A stretch of 33,907 bases of DNA from Candidatus Magasanikiibacteriota bacterium (GCA_023246715.1 JAHFHZ010000010.1:1-33907), one strand, 5' to 3'. Shown: positions 1-7,421, counted from the first letter of the stretch. Program-made: numbers and translations. Notes: generated by a model from the sequence alone, not told the origin.

Positions 1-84
1 ATTGAGATCCGTTTCTGGTTTAAAGGGCAGTGTGTTGGTGAACAGAAAGTTAAAATGTCTGATTTACCCGGTGTTCGGTTTTAA
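1..84 (+). CDS. possible C-terminal end of an unidentified protein (truncated by window)
   Basis: Frame 1 is open from the first base to a TAA at 82-84 and would encode 27 residues ending in LPGVRF. The alternating hydrophobic and charged residues would suit a protein end, but it is too short for family recognition. It could equally be a chance open frame. About 130 bp of non-coding sequence follows before the next gene. Confidence 0.25.
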   Translation: MEIRFWFKGQCVGEQKVKMSDLPGVRF

Positions 85-148
85 CTTTTAAAGTGTTCGC
101 TTTTATCTTTTTGGTAACATAACTAAACATCCCCTAGCGACAGCGGTA

Positions 149-177
149 TTCTCAATTGGCATTTTTCCTGATATACT
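149..177 (+). promoter_or_regulatory. possible sigma70-type promoter for the response regulator
   Basis: TTCTCA at 149-154 (4/6 match to the -35 consensus), a 17-bp spacer, then TATACT at 172-177 (5/6 match to the -10 consensus). It sits about 40 bp before the start of the receiver-domain gene. Confidence 0.4.
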
Positions 178-217
178 CCCCATAATAGTCACTTTACTAA
201 TACGTTACCCAACGTCT

Positions 218-586
218 ATGAAAAAAATTATCATCGTCGAAGACGAAACAGTCTTGCAAAAAGCCATGAGCATTGAACTCCTGAGCGCTGGTTATCAGGC
301 GCTGACCGCGAGTAATGGCGAGGCCGGGCTCGAACTCATCAAACAAGAAAAACCGGACTTGGTGCTCCTGGACCTCATGCTGCCTAAACTTAACGGTTTT
401 GAGGTACTCGCTAAATTAAAAGCTGATGAAGGCACTAAAAATATTCCCGTCGTCATTCTTTCTAACCTGGGGCAAGACGAAGATAAGAAAAAAGGCTTGG
501 CACTCGGAGCTGTGGACTATTACATCAAAGCTTCCACTGATTTAAGCGAAATTACCAAAAAAGTTGAAGCGTTGATTGGAAAATAA
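218..586 (+). CDS. single-domain response regulator (receiver protein)
   Basis: A 122-residue protein that is almost exactly one CheY-like receiver domain, with no output domain. Visible hallmarks are the acidic pair E8-D9, the phospho-acceptor D52 in LLDLMLP, the switch S82 in ILSN, and K104 in YYIKA. It would receive phosphate from a histidine kinase and signal through protein contacts, as CheY and Spo0F do. No kinase or output partner lies in this window, so it is an orphan here. The ATG at 218 is the natural start because VEDE lies at residues 7-10 as usual. No clear Shine-Dalgarno site is seen. Confidence 0.93.
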   Translation: MKKIIIVEDETVLQKAMSIELLSAGYQALTASNGEAGLELIKQEKPDLVLLDLMLPKLNGFEVLAKLKADEGTKNIPVVILSNLGQDEDKKKGLALGAVDYYIKASTDLSEITKKVEALIGK

Positions 587-592
587 AACGGT

Positions 593-733
593 GTCATTGC
601 GAGCCGAGGTACGAGGCGTGGCAATCCCCTCGATTTAAGTGCTCAGTTTTATAACCACCGCTATAAACAGGGGGATTGGCCTAGTGTGGCATCGCGAGAC
701 CACGTCGTCGCTTGGGCTCCTCCTCGCAATGAC
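593..733 (+). repeat. compound palindromic repeat, copy 1
   Basis: 141 bp bounded by GTCATTGCGAG on the left and its exact complement CTCGCAATGAC on the right. Internal complementary blocks (GGCAATCCCC against GGGGGATTGGC, and an inner CGCGAG) fold it into a compound hairpin. A second copy with the same ends lies at 1938-2053. Such REP/MITE-like repeats with GTCATTGCGAG ends occur in many bacterial genomes. It lies between the receiver gene and the Ig-like membrane protein, and a weak frame across it is not a gene. Confidence 0.8.
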
Positions 734-765
734 AAACAATGTTTACAAATTAAAAATTCAAAATT

Positions 766-1569
766 ATGTCTACTATTCGAGGGAAGTGGACCACGCTCAT
801 TCTTCACACGACCAGCTACATCCATGCGGAAAAAGAAAAATTACTGACTGCCCAGGCTTTTTCGGCTTTTGGCATTGTCATCGCCATCATTGCGGCGGAA
901 CTCTGGCTAGCGCTCATCTCATTGCCGCTGTATCTGGTCACCGCGCCGGTTGGGGGCTCAGCCCAGGAAACCGGACGTTTCCGACAGCGACGGATTATTA
1001 CGCTGTCGATTGCGATTGTTATTTTTTTGATCTGGCTTATTAAACTACTCTTCATACTGGTATTATTGTTCTCCAGCCCGAAAAACCGATTTTCGATTAC
1101 GCCGACGAACACGGCAGATAGGGCTGGTACTATTCTCACGACTGAGATTGCCCTATCTCCCACTGATCCGAAGCTCGCTCCGCCGCAGATACAAACTCTG
1201 GAGCAAGAATTTCCCCGGCGCATAGTCGTCAGCGGCACCGGACGCCCGAATAGTACGATCGCCCTGTACTTTTCCCACCAAGGTGGCGGGGCTAGCTTGC
1301 ACCTATTTGCTGCTGCCGTTGATGGAAACGGCGCTTGGCAGATCATCGAAGACGAAGGCCGGTTTACCCTACCGGAGGGCGCCTACGCTGTGAGCGCTGT
1401 AACGTTTGATGCGGCTCGCCGGAATAAAAGTCCTGCTACCGCGCCAATTACTTTTGAGGTTCATGCCAATCTATTAGAACGCGTCTTTTATCTTATAGAT
1501 CCCTTACTTAACTTCCTGGTATTTCTTTTTATCATCTTGGGGCTCCTGAGTGTGGTGTTGGTTTTATAA
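766..1569 (+). CDS. membrane protein with an extracytoplasmic Ig-like domain
   Basis: 267 residues, family not identified. Two strongly hydrophobic segments lie near residues 30-60 and 75-103, a third at the C-terminus (about 245-267). Between them, roughly residues 145-232, is a beta-rich region with the look of a bacterial Ig-like domain: RIVVSGTGRPNSTIALYF, then GAWQII, then LPEGAYAVSAVTFDAA. This suggests a globular domain outside the membrane held by helices at both ends. The ATG at 766 starts only 32 bp after a palindromic repeat and lacks a clear ribosome site. A 134-residue frame at 639-1043 overlaps it but runs through the repeat and shows no domain, so this frame was preferred. Confidence 0.65.
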   Translation: MSTIRGKWTTLILHTTSYIHAEKEKLLTAQAFSAFGIVIAIIAAELWLALISLPLYLVTAPVGGSAQETGRFRQRRIITLSIAIVIFLIWLIKLLFILVLLFSSPKNRFSITPTNTADRAGTILTTEIALSPTDPKLAPPQIQTLEQEFPRRIVVSGTGRPNSTIALYFSHQGGGASLHLFAAAVDGNGAWQIIEDEGRFTLPEGAYAVSAVTFDAARRNKSPATAPITFEVHANLLERVFYLIDPLLNFLVFLFIILGLLSVVLVL

Positions 1570-1630
1570 CAAGGCTAGATAGCCTAAAAGTTGAATTTTG
1601 CGGGCAGGTTTTGATACGGCCTATCCAGTC

Positions 1631-2223
1631 ATGGGGTTTCTCTGTTGGGTGCCAAACCTTAGCGTAACGATTAACCCTACGGATAAAAACTCCGCTTTAA
1701 GGTGAGATATTTTATTTATTGGCCTCAGGGAAAGGTAACCTACAAGTAGGTGGATCTGAATTCATAGCTCAAACATGCCGTTCAGGAAATTTTTTTGGCT
1801 TCTCTGGAATTCAACTTGCCGATGCTACCGGTCGTCGTATCTGCGTTTTCGTTGATCCCAGCAATGGAAACACAAAATTTGCTCTTTTTAATTCATCGCA
1901 GGCTACAGGAACTGTGAATTACGAAAGTGCCCTTATTGTCATTGCGAGCGACTGTAAGGAGCGAAGCAATCCCCCTGGTGTTTAGTGCTAATAACGATGG
2001 GATTGGCCTTTCGAGGCATTGCGAGACCTCGTCGCTGCGCTCCTCGCAATGACAAATGGTGGTATTTTGTAATTCAAAGACAGGAGAAGAACTAGGGTTT
2101 TGTGCCAAGTTAAAAATTCATTCACAAATTAGTACGGTAACTGGCAGTAAGAATCAACAAGGTACTGTTACCTTTTCATGCATAAATGGACAGCGCAAGA
2201 TTGATGGTACAATGCAATTTTAA
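1631..2223 (+). pseudogene. decayed secreted/surface-type gene, interrupted by a palindromic repeat
   Basis: Three frames appear to be parts of one former gene. Frame A (from ATG 1631 to TGA 1703-1705) ends PNLSVTINPTDKNSALR. Frame B (in use by 1719) reads on through GNLQVGGSEFIAQTCR, GRRICVFVDPSNGN and FALFNSSQATGTVNYESALI up to 1937. Frame C (ATG 2056 to TAA 2223) carries VVFCNSKTGEELGFCAKLK to KIDGTMQF. Frames B and C are separated exactly by the 116-bp repeat at 1938-2053. The Ser/Thr/Gly-rich beta-like sequence suggests an exported or pilin-like protein, but no family was recognised. The A-to-B shift is a single-base phase change near 1700. Confidence 0.45.
1938..2053 (+). repeat. compound palindromic repeat, copy 2, inserted in a gene
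   Basis: 116 bp with the same GTCATTGCGAG and CTCGCAATGAC ends as copy 1. The right half contains its own hairpin (GGCATTGCGAG with CTCGCAATGAC), and blocks GCAATCCCCC and GGGATTGGC pair across the centre. The flanking coding sequence continues in a different phase on each side, so this copy looks like an insertion that broke the gene. Confidence 0.82.
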
Positions 2224-2345
2224 AATTGCCACTAGTTACAAAAAAAACAGACCGACCAAATGTATCTAGCTCTTTTAAGTCTATAACGACCCAGTTCCAT
2301 CGCTAACCTCTACCGCCGCAAAATCAGGGCGTTTACGCATAACAA

Positions 2346-2378
2346 AAAAATAGCTGAAAAATAATCAGAGCTATTTTT
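2346..2378 (+). terminator. hairpin with U-tract, terminator-like
   Basis: AAAAATAGCT and AGCTATTTTT form a perfect 10-bp A/T-rich stem around a 13-nt loop that can pair further (CTGA with TCAG). The T5 run gives a tract usable on either strand. It would insulate the decayed gene from the next transcription unit. Confidence 0.5.
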
Positions 2379-2431
2379 CGGATTTTGTAAAGCATTCGTT
2401 AAAAATCAGCTAACCAAAAATAAACAATCCC

Positions 2432-2460
2432 TTGTCAAAACCTTTGATCTATGATACTAT
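2432..2460 (+). promoter_or_regulatory. sigma70-type promoter for the Cys-rich secreted protein
   Basis: TTGTCA at 2432-2437 (5/6), a 17-bp spacer, and TACTAT at 2455-2460. Transcription would begin near 2467, leaving a leader of about 24 nt that contains a strong GGAGG ribosome site at about 2480-2484, 6 nt from the ATG at 2491. Confidence 0.6.
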
Positions 2461-2490
2461 TTTTCCGCCATTTCATAACCGGAGGAAAAC

Positions 2491-2847
2491 ATGCAAAAAA
2501 AGCCCGCGGTATTTCTCGGACTATTGCTCCTATGCGGAATGGGAGCGACCGAGATAAATTGCAACCCCACGGAACGAGAGGAGGTCATGGAGAAGATCGG
2601 CCGTTCCTGCGGCAACATGCGCCCGTACTACGTCGGGTGCGTGGCAAAGATGACCTGCATCGAAATCTCCGACCCGGGCCGGAGCACAGTATGCGAGAAC
2701 CTATTCCGCGCTGACCGCCAGGTCAACGGAGCCATGGATCGCATAGGCTGCATCTTCCCCCAGGTCGGGTTGGACGGGCGTTTCCGCGCCGAGTGCGGAA
2801 GCTCAACAGTGACATCGTACATCTTCGGGCCGCTCTGGGTAGATTAA
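2491..2847 (+). CDS. small secreted cysteine-rich protein, unknown family
   Basis: 118 residues opening with MQKKP and a hydrophobic stretch (residues 6-18), a Sec-type signal or anchor. The rest is hydrophilic with cysteines at 15, 24, 40, 50, 56, 68, 87 and 102, enough for several disulfides. LLLLC at 11-15 is a poor lipobox because position -1 is Leu, so lipidation is doubtful. The start is fixed by GGAGG just upstream. Codon use differs from the neighbours: Glu is mostly GAG and Ile mostly ATC, and GC is visibly higher, which hints at recent acquisition. An overlapping 87-residue frame at 2451-2714 lacks the ribosome site and signal and was dropped. Function unknown; a DsbA-like oxidoreductase elsewhere in the window could oxidise such a protein. 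Confidence 0.65.
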   Translation: MQKKPAVFLGLLLLCGMGATEINCNPTEREEVMEKIGRSCGNMRPYYVGCVAKMTCIEISDPGRSTVCENLFRADRQVNGAMDRIGCIFPQVGLDGRFRAECGSSTVTSYIFGPLWVD

Positions 2848-2962
2848 GCAGAAAGCTGTCACTTAGCTCCTTAAAATCAAAAGTCTTGACACCCTCTTGC
2901 AACCGCAGCCCCACCACACCCCTCTCTTTTGGCTGGCTTACCGTAAAAGGTAGTCAGAAGAA

Positions 2963-2991
2963 CAAAAATCGCCTTTATAAGCGGTTTTTTT
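2963..2991 (+). terminator. intrinsic terminator after the Cys-rich protein
   Basis: AAAAATCGC pairs with GCGGTTTTTT (one G-T wobble) around an 8-nt loop and ends in seven T residues. It lies about 115 bp after the preceding stop codon and before the MarR promoter. Confidence 0.6.
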
Positions 2992-3026
2992 AATTCATAG
3001 GTGTTAAATTATCCCCACTCGGTGCT

Positions 3027-3075
3027 TTGACACGGGTTACAAACTAGAGTACCATTTACTTAACTTACTTAAGTA
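3027..3075 (+). promoter_or_regulatory. promoter and palindromic operator upstream of the MarR-type regulator
   Basis: TTGACA at 3027-3032 (perfect -35), a 17-bp spacer, then TACCAT at 3050-3055. The perfect palindrome TACTTAAGTA at 3066-3075, preceded by a related half-site ACTTAA at 3058-3063, covers the expected start of transcription. MarR proteins commonly bind such palindromes and repress their own genes, so autoregulation is the likely reading. Confidence 0.5.
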
Positions 3076-3084
3076 TCTGCAAAA

Positions 3085-3567
3085 ATGTCCTTTCCGTTGG
3101 TAGACACAATCCTCTCGGCCGCCGCTCCACCCTCGTATCGGGTGGGTTTGTGGCAGGCTAAAGCGTACCGGATTCTCAAACAGCACACCAACACGCTGCT
3201 ACTGGAAAAATTTGGCATCACCACCGTTGCCTGGGCGTTATTGGGGTGTTTATACGATACTCCCTCCCCTATTCGCCTCTCGGACCTGGCCGAAGAATTA
3301 GGCGTGGAAGGAGCGTTCATCACCGGATTAATTACTACTTTGGAAAAGAAGAAACTTTTGACCTGTACCGTACCCAAAATAGATCGCCGCTCCAAAATAG
3401 TCGCCCTTGCCCCGGAAGGCAAAAAATTCGTCGTGGCTGCCGAAAAAATAGTGCGATCACAAACTAAAACCTTGATAACCGGCGTTGCCCCTCGGGATCT
3501 TTTGGGCTATATTACGGTTTTGAAAGCGGTCATTAAAAATGGCCAACAGCTCAAAAAATCCACCTAA
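3085..3567 (+). CDS. MarR-family transcriptional regulator
   Basis: 160 residues, the usual MarR length. A winged helix-turn-helix is visible: RLSDLAEELGVEGAFITGLI (about 64-83) as helix-turn-helix with recognition helix, LEKKKLL as the link into the wing, and the signature D100-R101-R102 in the wing, followed by ALAPEGKKF, the counterpart of the usual LTEKG. The flanking helices would dimerise. Such proteins are ligand- or redox-sensing repressors. The ligand cannot be told from the sequence. A palindrome at its own start site suggests autoregulation. The DUF4331-TPR-HupE cassette begins 135 bp downstream on the same strand and is a possible but unproven target. Confidence 0.85.
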   Translation: MSFPLVDTILSAAAPPSYRVGLWQAKAYRILKQHTNTLLLEKFGITTVAWALLGCLYDTPSPIRLSDLAEELGVEGAFITGLITTLEKKKLLTCTVPKIDRRSKIVALAPEGKKFVVAAEKIVRSQTKTLITGVAPRDLLGYITVLKAVIKNGQQLKKST

Positions 3568-3585
3568 TTTTAAAAACTATCTATA

Positions 3586-3662
3586 AGAATGTGTTTAAGA
3601 AGTCTCTTTCGTGGCCAAAACCGTTGATTTGCAGCAGAATACGGACTTTTTAAACACATTCT
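3586..3662 (+). repeat. short inverted-repeat (MITE-like) element
   Basis: 77 bp bounded by AGAATGTGTTTAAGAAGTC (3586-3604) and an inverted copy at 3644-3662 with one mismatch over 19 bp. It has no coding capacity. The ends resemble those of the larger element at 12398-12561 (AGAA, then TGTTTA). No target-site duplication is evident. It fills most of the gap between the MarR gene and the DUF4331 gene. Confidence 0.6.
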
Positions 3663-3702
3663 AAAGGTCGAGTAGTAAAGAATTTTAATCTATAAAAAAC
3701 CT

Positions 3703-5112
3703 ATGCAAAAAAAATTATCCACCAAAATCAGCGCTGCCGCTTTGGCCTCAATCACCGCCTTTTCCCTAGGATTCGGGGGCTTGGTGCCTCAAGCCGCGCT
3801 CGCGTCTTCTCATCGTGAAGCGCCGTTAATCAGCGCCGATCAACAGGCTGATGCCTCTGATTTATACGCGTTCGTGAGCCCCGACAAACCAGACACCGTT
3901 ACCTTTATTGCCAACTACGTTCCGCTCCAGGTACCGGCGGCCGGCCCGAACTTCTACAAATTCGGCGACGACGTGCTCTACGAAATCAATATCGACAACA
4001 ATGGCGATGCTAAAGAAGATATCACCTACCAATTTGATTTCTCGAGCAGCATCAAAAACGGCAACACCTTCTTGTACAACACGGGCGGAATAAAAACCCC
4101 CAACGATCCTAACCTCAACCAACGCCAGTACTACTCGGTCTCGGTTATCAAAGGTAAAGATCACCGACGGGCCGATCATATGGGCAAGGTAATGGCTGGA
4201 GCCAAAAAACTCCAGGTCGCTCCGGCTAATGTTGGCCCGAAATCATACCCGCAAGGATACGCCCCGATTGCCGCGCAAAGCGTCTTTAACATTGGAGACG
4301 GCGTAAAAGTTTTCGCCGGTCCGCGTGATGACGCATTCTTTGTTGATCTGGGCGGCATTTTCGACCTGATCAGCGGGATCAGCGGCAAGGATTACGTGAG
4401 CGGCACCAACGTCAACACGATCGCCATTCAAGTACCCATCAGCCAACTTACTGCCAACGGCAAAATGGTTACCGATCCAAAAAACGCCAACGCCGTAATC
4501 GGCGTGCGCACCACGTCGTACCGCAAGAGCACCTCGGTGTTGCGCGGGGACAAAACCCCGGGCACCAACCACAGCGGACGCTGGGTGCAAGTTTCCCGGT
4601 TAGACAACCCACTCGTTAACGAAGTGGTCATTCCGCTCAAAGATAAAGATCGCTGGAACGCTTCGTTACCTAAAAACGACGGCCAATTCCTAAAACATGT
4701 GACCCATCCCGAACTGGCCGGGCTCATGACCGCCATTCTCGGCGTGCCGACCCCGCCAGCCCCCCGCAACGACCTCGTGACCATTTTCCTCACCGGTATC
4801 GATGGTTTGAACAAGCCGGCCAAAGTTACGCCGTCTTCGCAATTGCGCCTGAACATGGCCATTGCGCCGAGCGCAACGCCAAACCGCTTGGGGGTTCTCG
4901 GCGGCGATAACGCCGGCTTCCCCAACGGCCGCCGCTTGGCCGACGATGTGACGGATATCGCCTTGCAGGCTATGGCCGGAGGCACTCCGTTTACGCCTGA
5001 TTTCTACAAGGCTCCGAACAACGCGGTTGGAGACAAAGTAGACCTGAACGACAAAACGTTCATGACCAGCTTCCCCTACGCGGCTGAACCGCACGCCTAC
5101 GCGCAGCAGTAA
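3703..5112 (+). CDS. secreted DUF4331-family protein
   Basis: 469 residues. A Sec signal peptide covers residues 1-34, with a likely cut in ALA-SSHREAP. Right after it comes the family opening SSHREAPLISADQQADASDL followed by YAFVSPD, then FGDDVLYEINIDNNGD and a long beta-rich domain to the end, close to the usual family length. The family is exported and widespread but has no established reaction; the Asp/Asn-rich loops suggest metal or calcium binding, which is inference. It is the first gene of a cassette with a TPR protein and a HupE/UreJ-like protein. A strong hairpin lies just behind its stop, which may set its mRNA level apart from the downstream genes. No convincing promoter is seen; a weak TATAAA lies at 3691. 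Confidence 0.88.
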   Translation: MQKKLSTKISAAALASITAFSLGFGGLVPQAALASSHREAPLISADQQADASDLYAFVSPDKPDTVTFIANYVPLQVPAAGPNFYKFGDDVLYEINIDNNGDAKEDITYQFDFSSSIKNGNTFLYNTGGIKTPNDPNLNQRQYYSVSVIKGKDHRRADHMGKVMAGAKKLQVAPANVGPKSYPQGYAPIAAQSVFNIGDGVKVFAGPRDDAFFVDLGGIFDLISGISGKDYVSGTNVNTIAIQVPISQLTANGKMVTDPKNANAVIGVRTTSYRKSTSVLRGDKTPGTNHSGRWVQVSRLDNPLVNEVVIPLKDKDRWNASLPKNDGQFLKHVTHPELAGLMTAILGVPTPPAPRNDLVTIFLTGIDGLNKPAKVTPSSQLRLNMAIAPSATPNRLGVLGGDNAGFPNGRRLADDVTDIALQAMAGGTPFTPDFYKAPNNAVGDKVDLNDKTFMTSFPYAAEPHAYAQQ

Positions 5113-5126
5113 AACCTAACGCGCGA

Positions 5127-5154
5127 AGAGGGGCTCCCGAAAGGGAGCCCCTCT
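5127..5154 (+). promoter_or_regulatory. perfect 12-bp hairpin with GAAA tetraloop between two genes
   Basis: AGAGGGGCTCCC, loop GAAA, GGGAGCCCCTCT. It has no U-tract (followed by AACGTG), so it is not a classical intrinsic terminator. Between cotranscribed genes it would be expected to protect the upstream message from 3' exonucleases or to cause partial termination. Confidence 0.7.
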
Positions 5155-5174
5155 AACGTGTCGTTTATATATCT

Positions 5175-6464
5175 ATGACCCAAACATCCCCGATTTTCAA
5201 AAAAATTATTCTCGGTGCCATCAGCGTGGTGGCCAGCGGAACAATCTGGTTTTTTCTGAGCACGAACGCGCCCACCACGATTACCAAGCCGCTGACCGCT
5301 CCCAACCGTGGTACTGACCAGCTCATTGCCCGACTTGAAAAAGAACAAACTAATAAAGGGGTAAGCTTCATCGGGCAGATTAGCCTATCGCGGGCATATC
5401 TCCAAAAAATGCGTGAAACCGCCGATCCTTCCTTATACGCCACCATCGAAAAATTCGTGGAGCAAGCGGAAAAAATCGAACCAGCCAACCCCGAGGTTAT
5501 AGCCGTTCGCGCGCTAATTGCCCTGAGTCGGCATCAATTTAAAACCGCGCTGGCGCTGGGTAAAAAAACGCTGCAAGCCAATCCAGACAACACGAGTTAT
5601 TACGGCTTGATAGCCGACGCGCAAATCGAATTGGGGCAATACCCCCAGGCGATCGAGACTATTCAAACAATGGTTGACCGACGGCCAGATTTTGACTCTT
5701 TTACGCGCATTGCCTACGCCCGCGAACTCTATGGTGATATCGCAGGAGCCATTGAAGCGATGCAATCCGCGCTTGCCGCCGGGGCCGCTTTCCCCGAAAA
5801 TACCGCTTGGGCGCACGCCGAGCTGGGGCGCCTCTACACTAATTCCAGCCAACCGAAACTGGCCGCAGAACAATACACCGCCGCGCTGGCCGTTATCCCT
5901 GATTTTGCCCCCGCCCTGCGCGGATTGGGCTATAACGCTTTAACTAATGCTCAAACCACCACCGCCAAAACATATTTTGATCAAGCCGCCACCGCTTTGC
6001 CCACCCCAGAGCATGTAACCAACCAAGCGGATTGGCACGCCACCTATGGCGATGCTTTTAAGGCAGAGCAAATCTACGAACTAGTAGAAATTATCTATGC
6101 TGAAGCTGAAAAAAAAGGCGTAAATAGTAATTTAGAATTTTCCTTGTTCCTGGCCGATCACGATCGCAAACCCGCCGAAGCGCTCCAAAGAGCCAAAACC
6201 AGTTATCTCGAACGCCAAAGCGTACACGGCGCCGATGTTTTGGCCTGGGCCTTATATAAAAATAAACAATTTACCGAAGCTAAAAAGTACAGCCAGACGG
6301 CTTTAAGCCTCAACGGCGGCGATCCGGCTATGCTTTTCCATGCCAGCAAAATCGCCGCGGCGCTTGGGGAGAGCGTCGAATCTGCCAAGTACCTGGCCCA
6401 GATACGCGCCACCAACCCTTATTTCTCAATTCTGCATAGCAAAGAAATTACTTCTGTGAAGTAA
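5175..6464 (+). CDS. membrane-anchored tetratricopeptide-repeat protein
   Basis: 429 residues. One hydrophobic segment near residues 11-30 anchors or exports the protein. The rest is helical TPR-type sequence, for example the repeats around ALALGKKTLQANPDNTSYYG, AQIELGQYPQAIETIQTMV, AELGRLYTNSSQPKLAAEQY and ALSLNGGDPAMLFHASKIAA. TPR arrays hold partner proteins, so it may organise the DUF4331 and HupE-like neighbours at the cell surface. It starts 62 bp after the DUF4331 stop and ends 7 bp before the HupE-like gene. No enzymatic motif is seen. Confidence 0.82.
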   Translation: MTQTSPIFKKIILGAISVVASGTIWFFLSTNAPTTITKPLTAPNRGTDQLIARLEKEQTNKGVSFIGQISLSRAYLQKMRETADPSLYATIEKFVEQAEKIEPANPEVIAVRALIALSRHQFKTALALGKKTLQANPDNTSYYGLIADAQIELGQYPQAIETIQTMVDRRPDFDSFTRIAYARELYGDIAGAIEAMQSALAAGAAFPENTAWAHAELGRLYTNSSQPKLAAEQYTAALAVIPDFAPALRGLGYNALTNAQTTTAKTYFDQAATALPTPEHVTNQADWHATYGDAFKAEQIYELVEIIYAEAEKKGVNSNLEFSLFLADHDRKPAEALQRAKTSYLERQSVHGADVLAWALYKNKQFTEAKKYSQTALSLNGGDPAMLFHASKIAAALGESVESAKYLAQIRATNPYFSILHSKEITSVK

Positions 6465-6471
6465 TAACAGT

Positions 6472-7260
6472 ATGAAAAAAATCTTCCAAATTGGTTCGGT
6501 CTTTTTGCTACTTGCCGCGTTAATCGGCTTGGCCAGGCCAGCACTCGCTCATGAAATTATCCCCGCTCAGCTACAAGAGTTTTTAGCCAATAATCCCGCG
6601 GCTACCCCCGCAGAAATTCAAGCTTTCTACGCCGCCACATCCAGCACCCCGGCCAAAAGCCTGCTCACCGCCACAACTGCGACCGAAGATGGCGCGCTCG
6701 CCACCGCCGGACGTTTTATTCTGTTGGGCATCGAACATGTGCTCGGCGGTACTGACCATGTATTATTTGTGATTTCACTTTTGTTGGTATTTGGCTCGCT
6801 GAAAGATATTTTAAAGCTCTCCGGAGCGTTTACCGTAGCCCACAGCATTACCCTGATTTTAAGCGGGTCGCTGCTGCTCTCGATTAGTTCGCGAATTGTG
6901 GAGCCGCTGATTGCCCTGTCCATAGCTTATGTCGCTCTTACCAGCGTCTTCTTGCGTCAGCATGCTTTTTTTCAAAACCAAAAAAACAAGCTGGCCACCG
7001 TATTCTTCTTTGGGTTATTCCACGGTCTTGGTTTCGCAGGAGCTCTCAAAGAATTGGCTATTCCCGCGAAAAGTTTTCTTCTTTCGCTGGTTACTTTTAA
7101 TATTGGCATTGAACTTGGCCAACTCATAGTTATCGCGGCGGTGTTGCCAATCCTGTATTTAATACGCAAAAAAACCTGGTACCAGACCTTTATTTCCATA
7201 GTGGCAGTCGGCATTGCCTTTTGTGGCCTTGTTTGGGCCGTACAGCGGATCGTCGGTTAG
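6472..7260 (+). CDS. HupE/UreJ_2-family membrane protein
   Basis: 262 residues. A signal peptide ends in ALA (about residue 26), leaving His27 near the new N-terminus, followed by a short soluble stretch and about six membrane helices. The family's conserved polar residues are in place: GIEHVLGGTDHVLF (E88, H89, D95, H96), FTVAHSITL (H124), FFGLFHGLGFAG (H184) and FNIGIELGQ (E214). HupE and UreJ relatives move nickel or cobalt for hydrogenase and urease, but neither enzyme is in this window, so the substrate here is open. The gene follows the TPR gene by 7 bp and closes the cassette. Binding another metal released by the DUF4331 protein would be speculation. Confidence 0.88.
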   Translation: MKKIFQIGSVFLLLAALIGLARPALAHEIIPAQLQEFLANNPAATPAEIQAFYAATSSTPAKSLLTATTATEDGALATAGRFILLGIEHVLGGTDHVLFVISLLLVFGSLKDILKLSGAFTVAHSITLILSGSLLLSISSRIVEPLIALSIAYVALTSVFLRQHAFFQNQKNKLATVFFFGLFHGLGFAGALKELAIPAKSFLLSLVTFNIGIELGQLIVIAAVLPILYLIRKKTWYQTFISIVAVGIAFCGLVWAVQRIVG

Positions 7261-7346
7261 GGGTGGAAAATCATACAAAACAAAGTCAAAAAATGACCCC
7301 CCAAATAACCACGGGTGATCTTAAATCAACCATCCAGGCCCTACTA

Positions 7347-7376
7347 TTGAACAATTTGGGACTTTAGTTGTATACT
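7347..7376 (+). promoter_or_regulatory. promoter of the HU gene
   Basis: TTGAAC at 7347-7352, an 18-bp spacer and TATACT at 7371-7376 (5/6). The leader would be about 40 nt before the ATG at 7422. Confidence 0.5.
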
Positions 7377-7421
7377 ACCAGCTGTAAACAGGTCATTTAA
7401 TTAATTTTAACCATAGCTACT

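Noticed and set aside
639-1043. 134-residue plus-strand frame
   Set aside because: It runs through the palindromic repeat and overlaps the better 766-1569 frame; its composition (many His, Cys and Arg) is that of an out-of-frame reading.
816-1346. 176-residue minus-strand frame
   Set aside because: Antisense to the Ig-like membrane protein gene, with no domain, start context or neighbour support.
593-2053. CRISPR array
   Set aside because: The two repeats are 1.2 kb apart, differ in length and are long compound palindromes with a gene between them; there are no regular spacers or cas genes.
2793-2993. 66-residue plus-strand frame after the Cys-rich protein
   Set aside because: Overlaps that gene, has no ribosome site, and ends in the terminator hairpin.
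4428-4985. 185-residue minus-strand frame
   Set aside because: Lies fully inside the DUF4331 gene on the other strand and shows no recognisable protein features.
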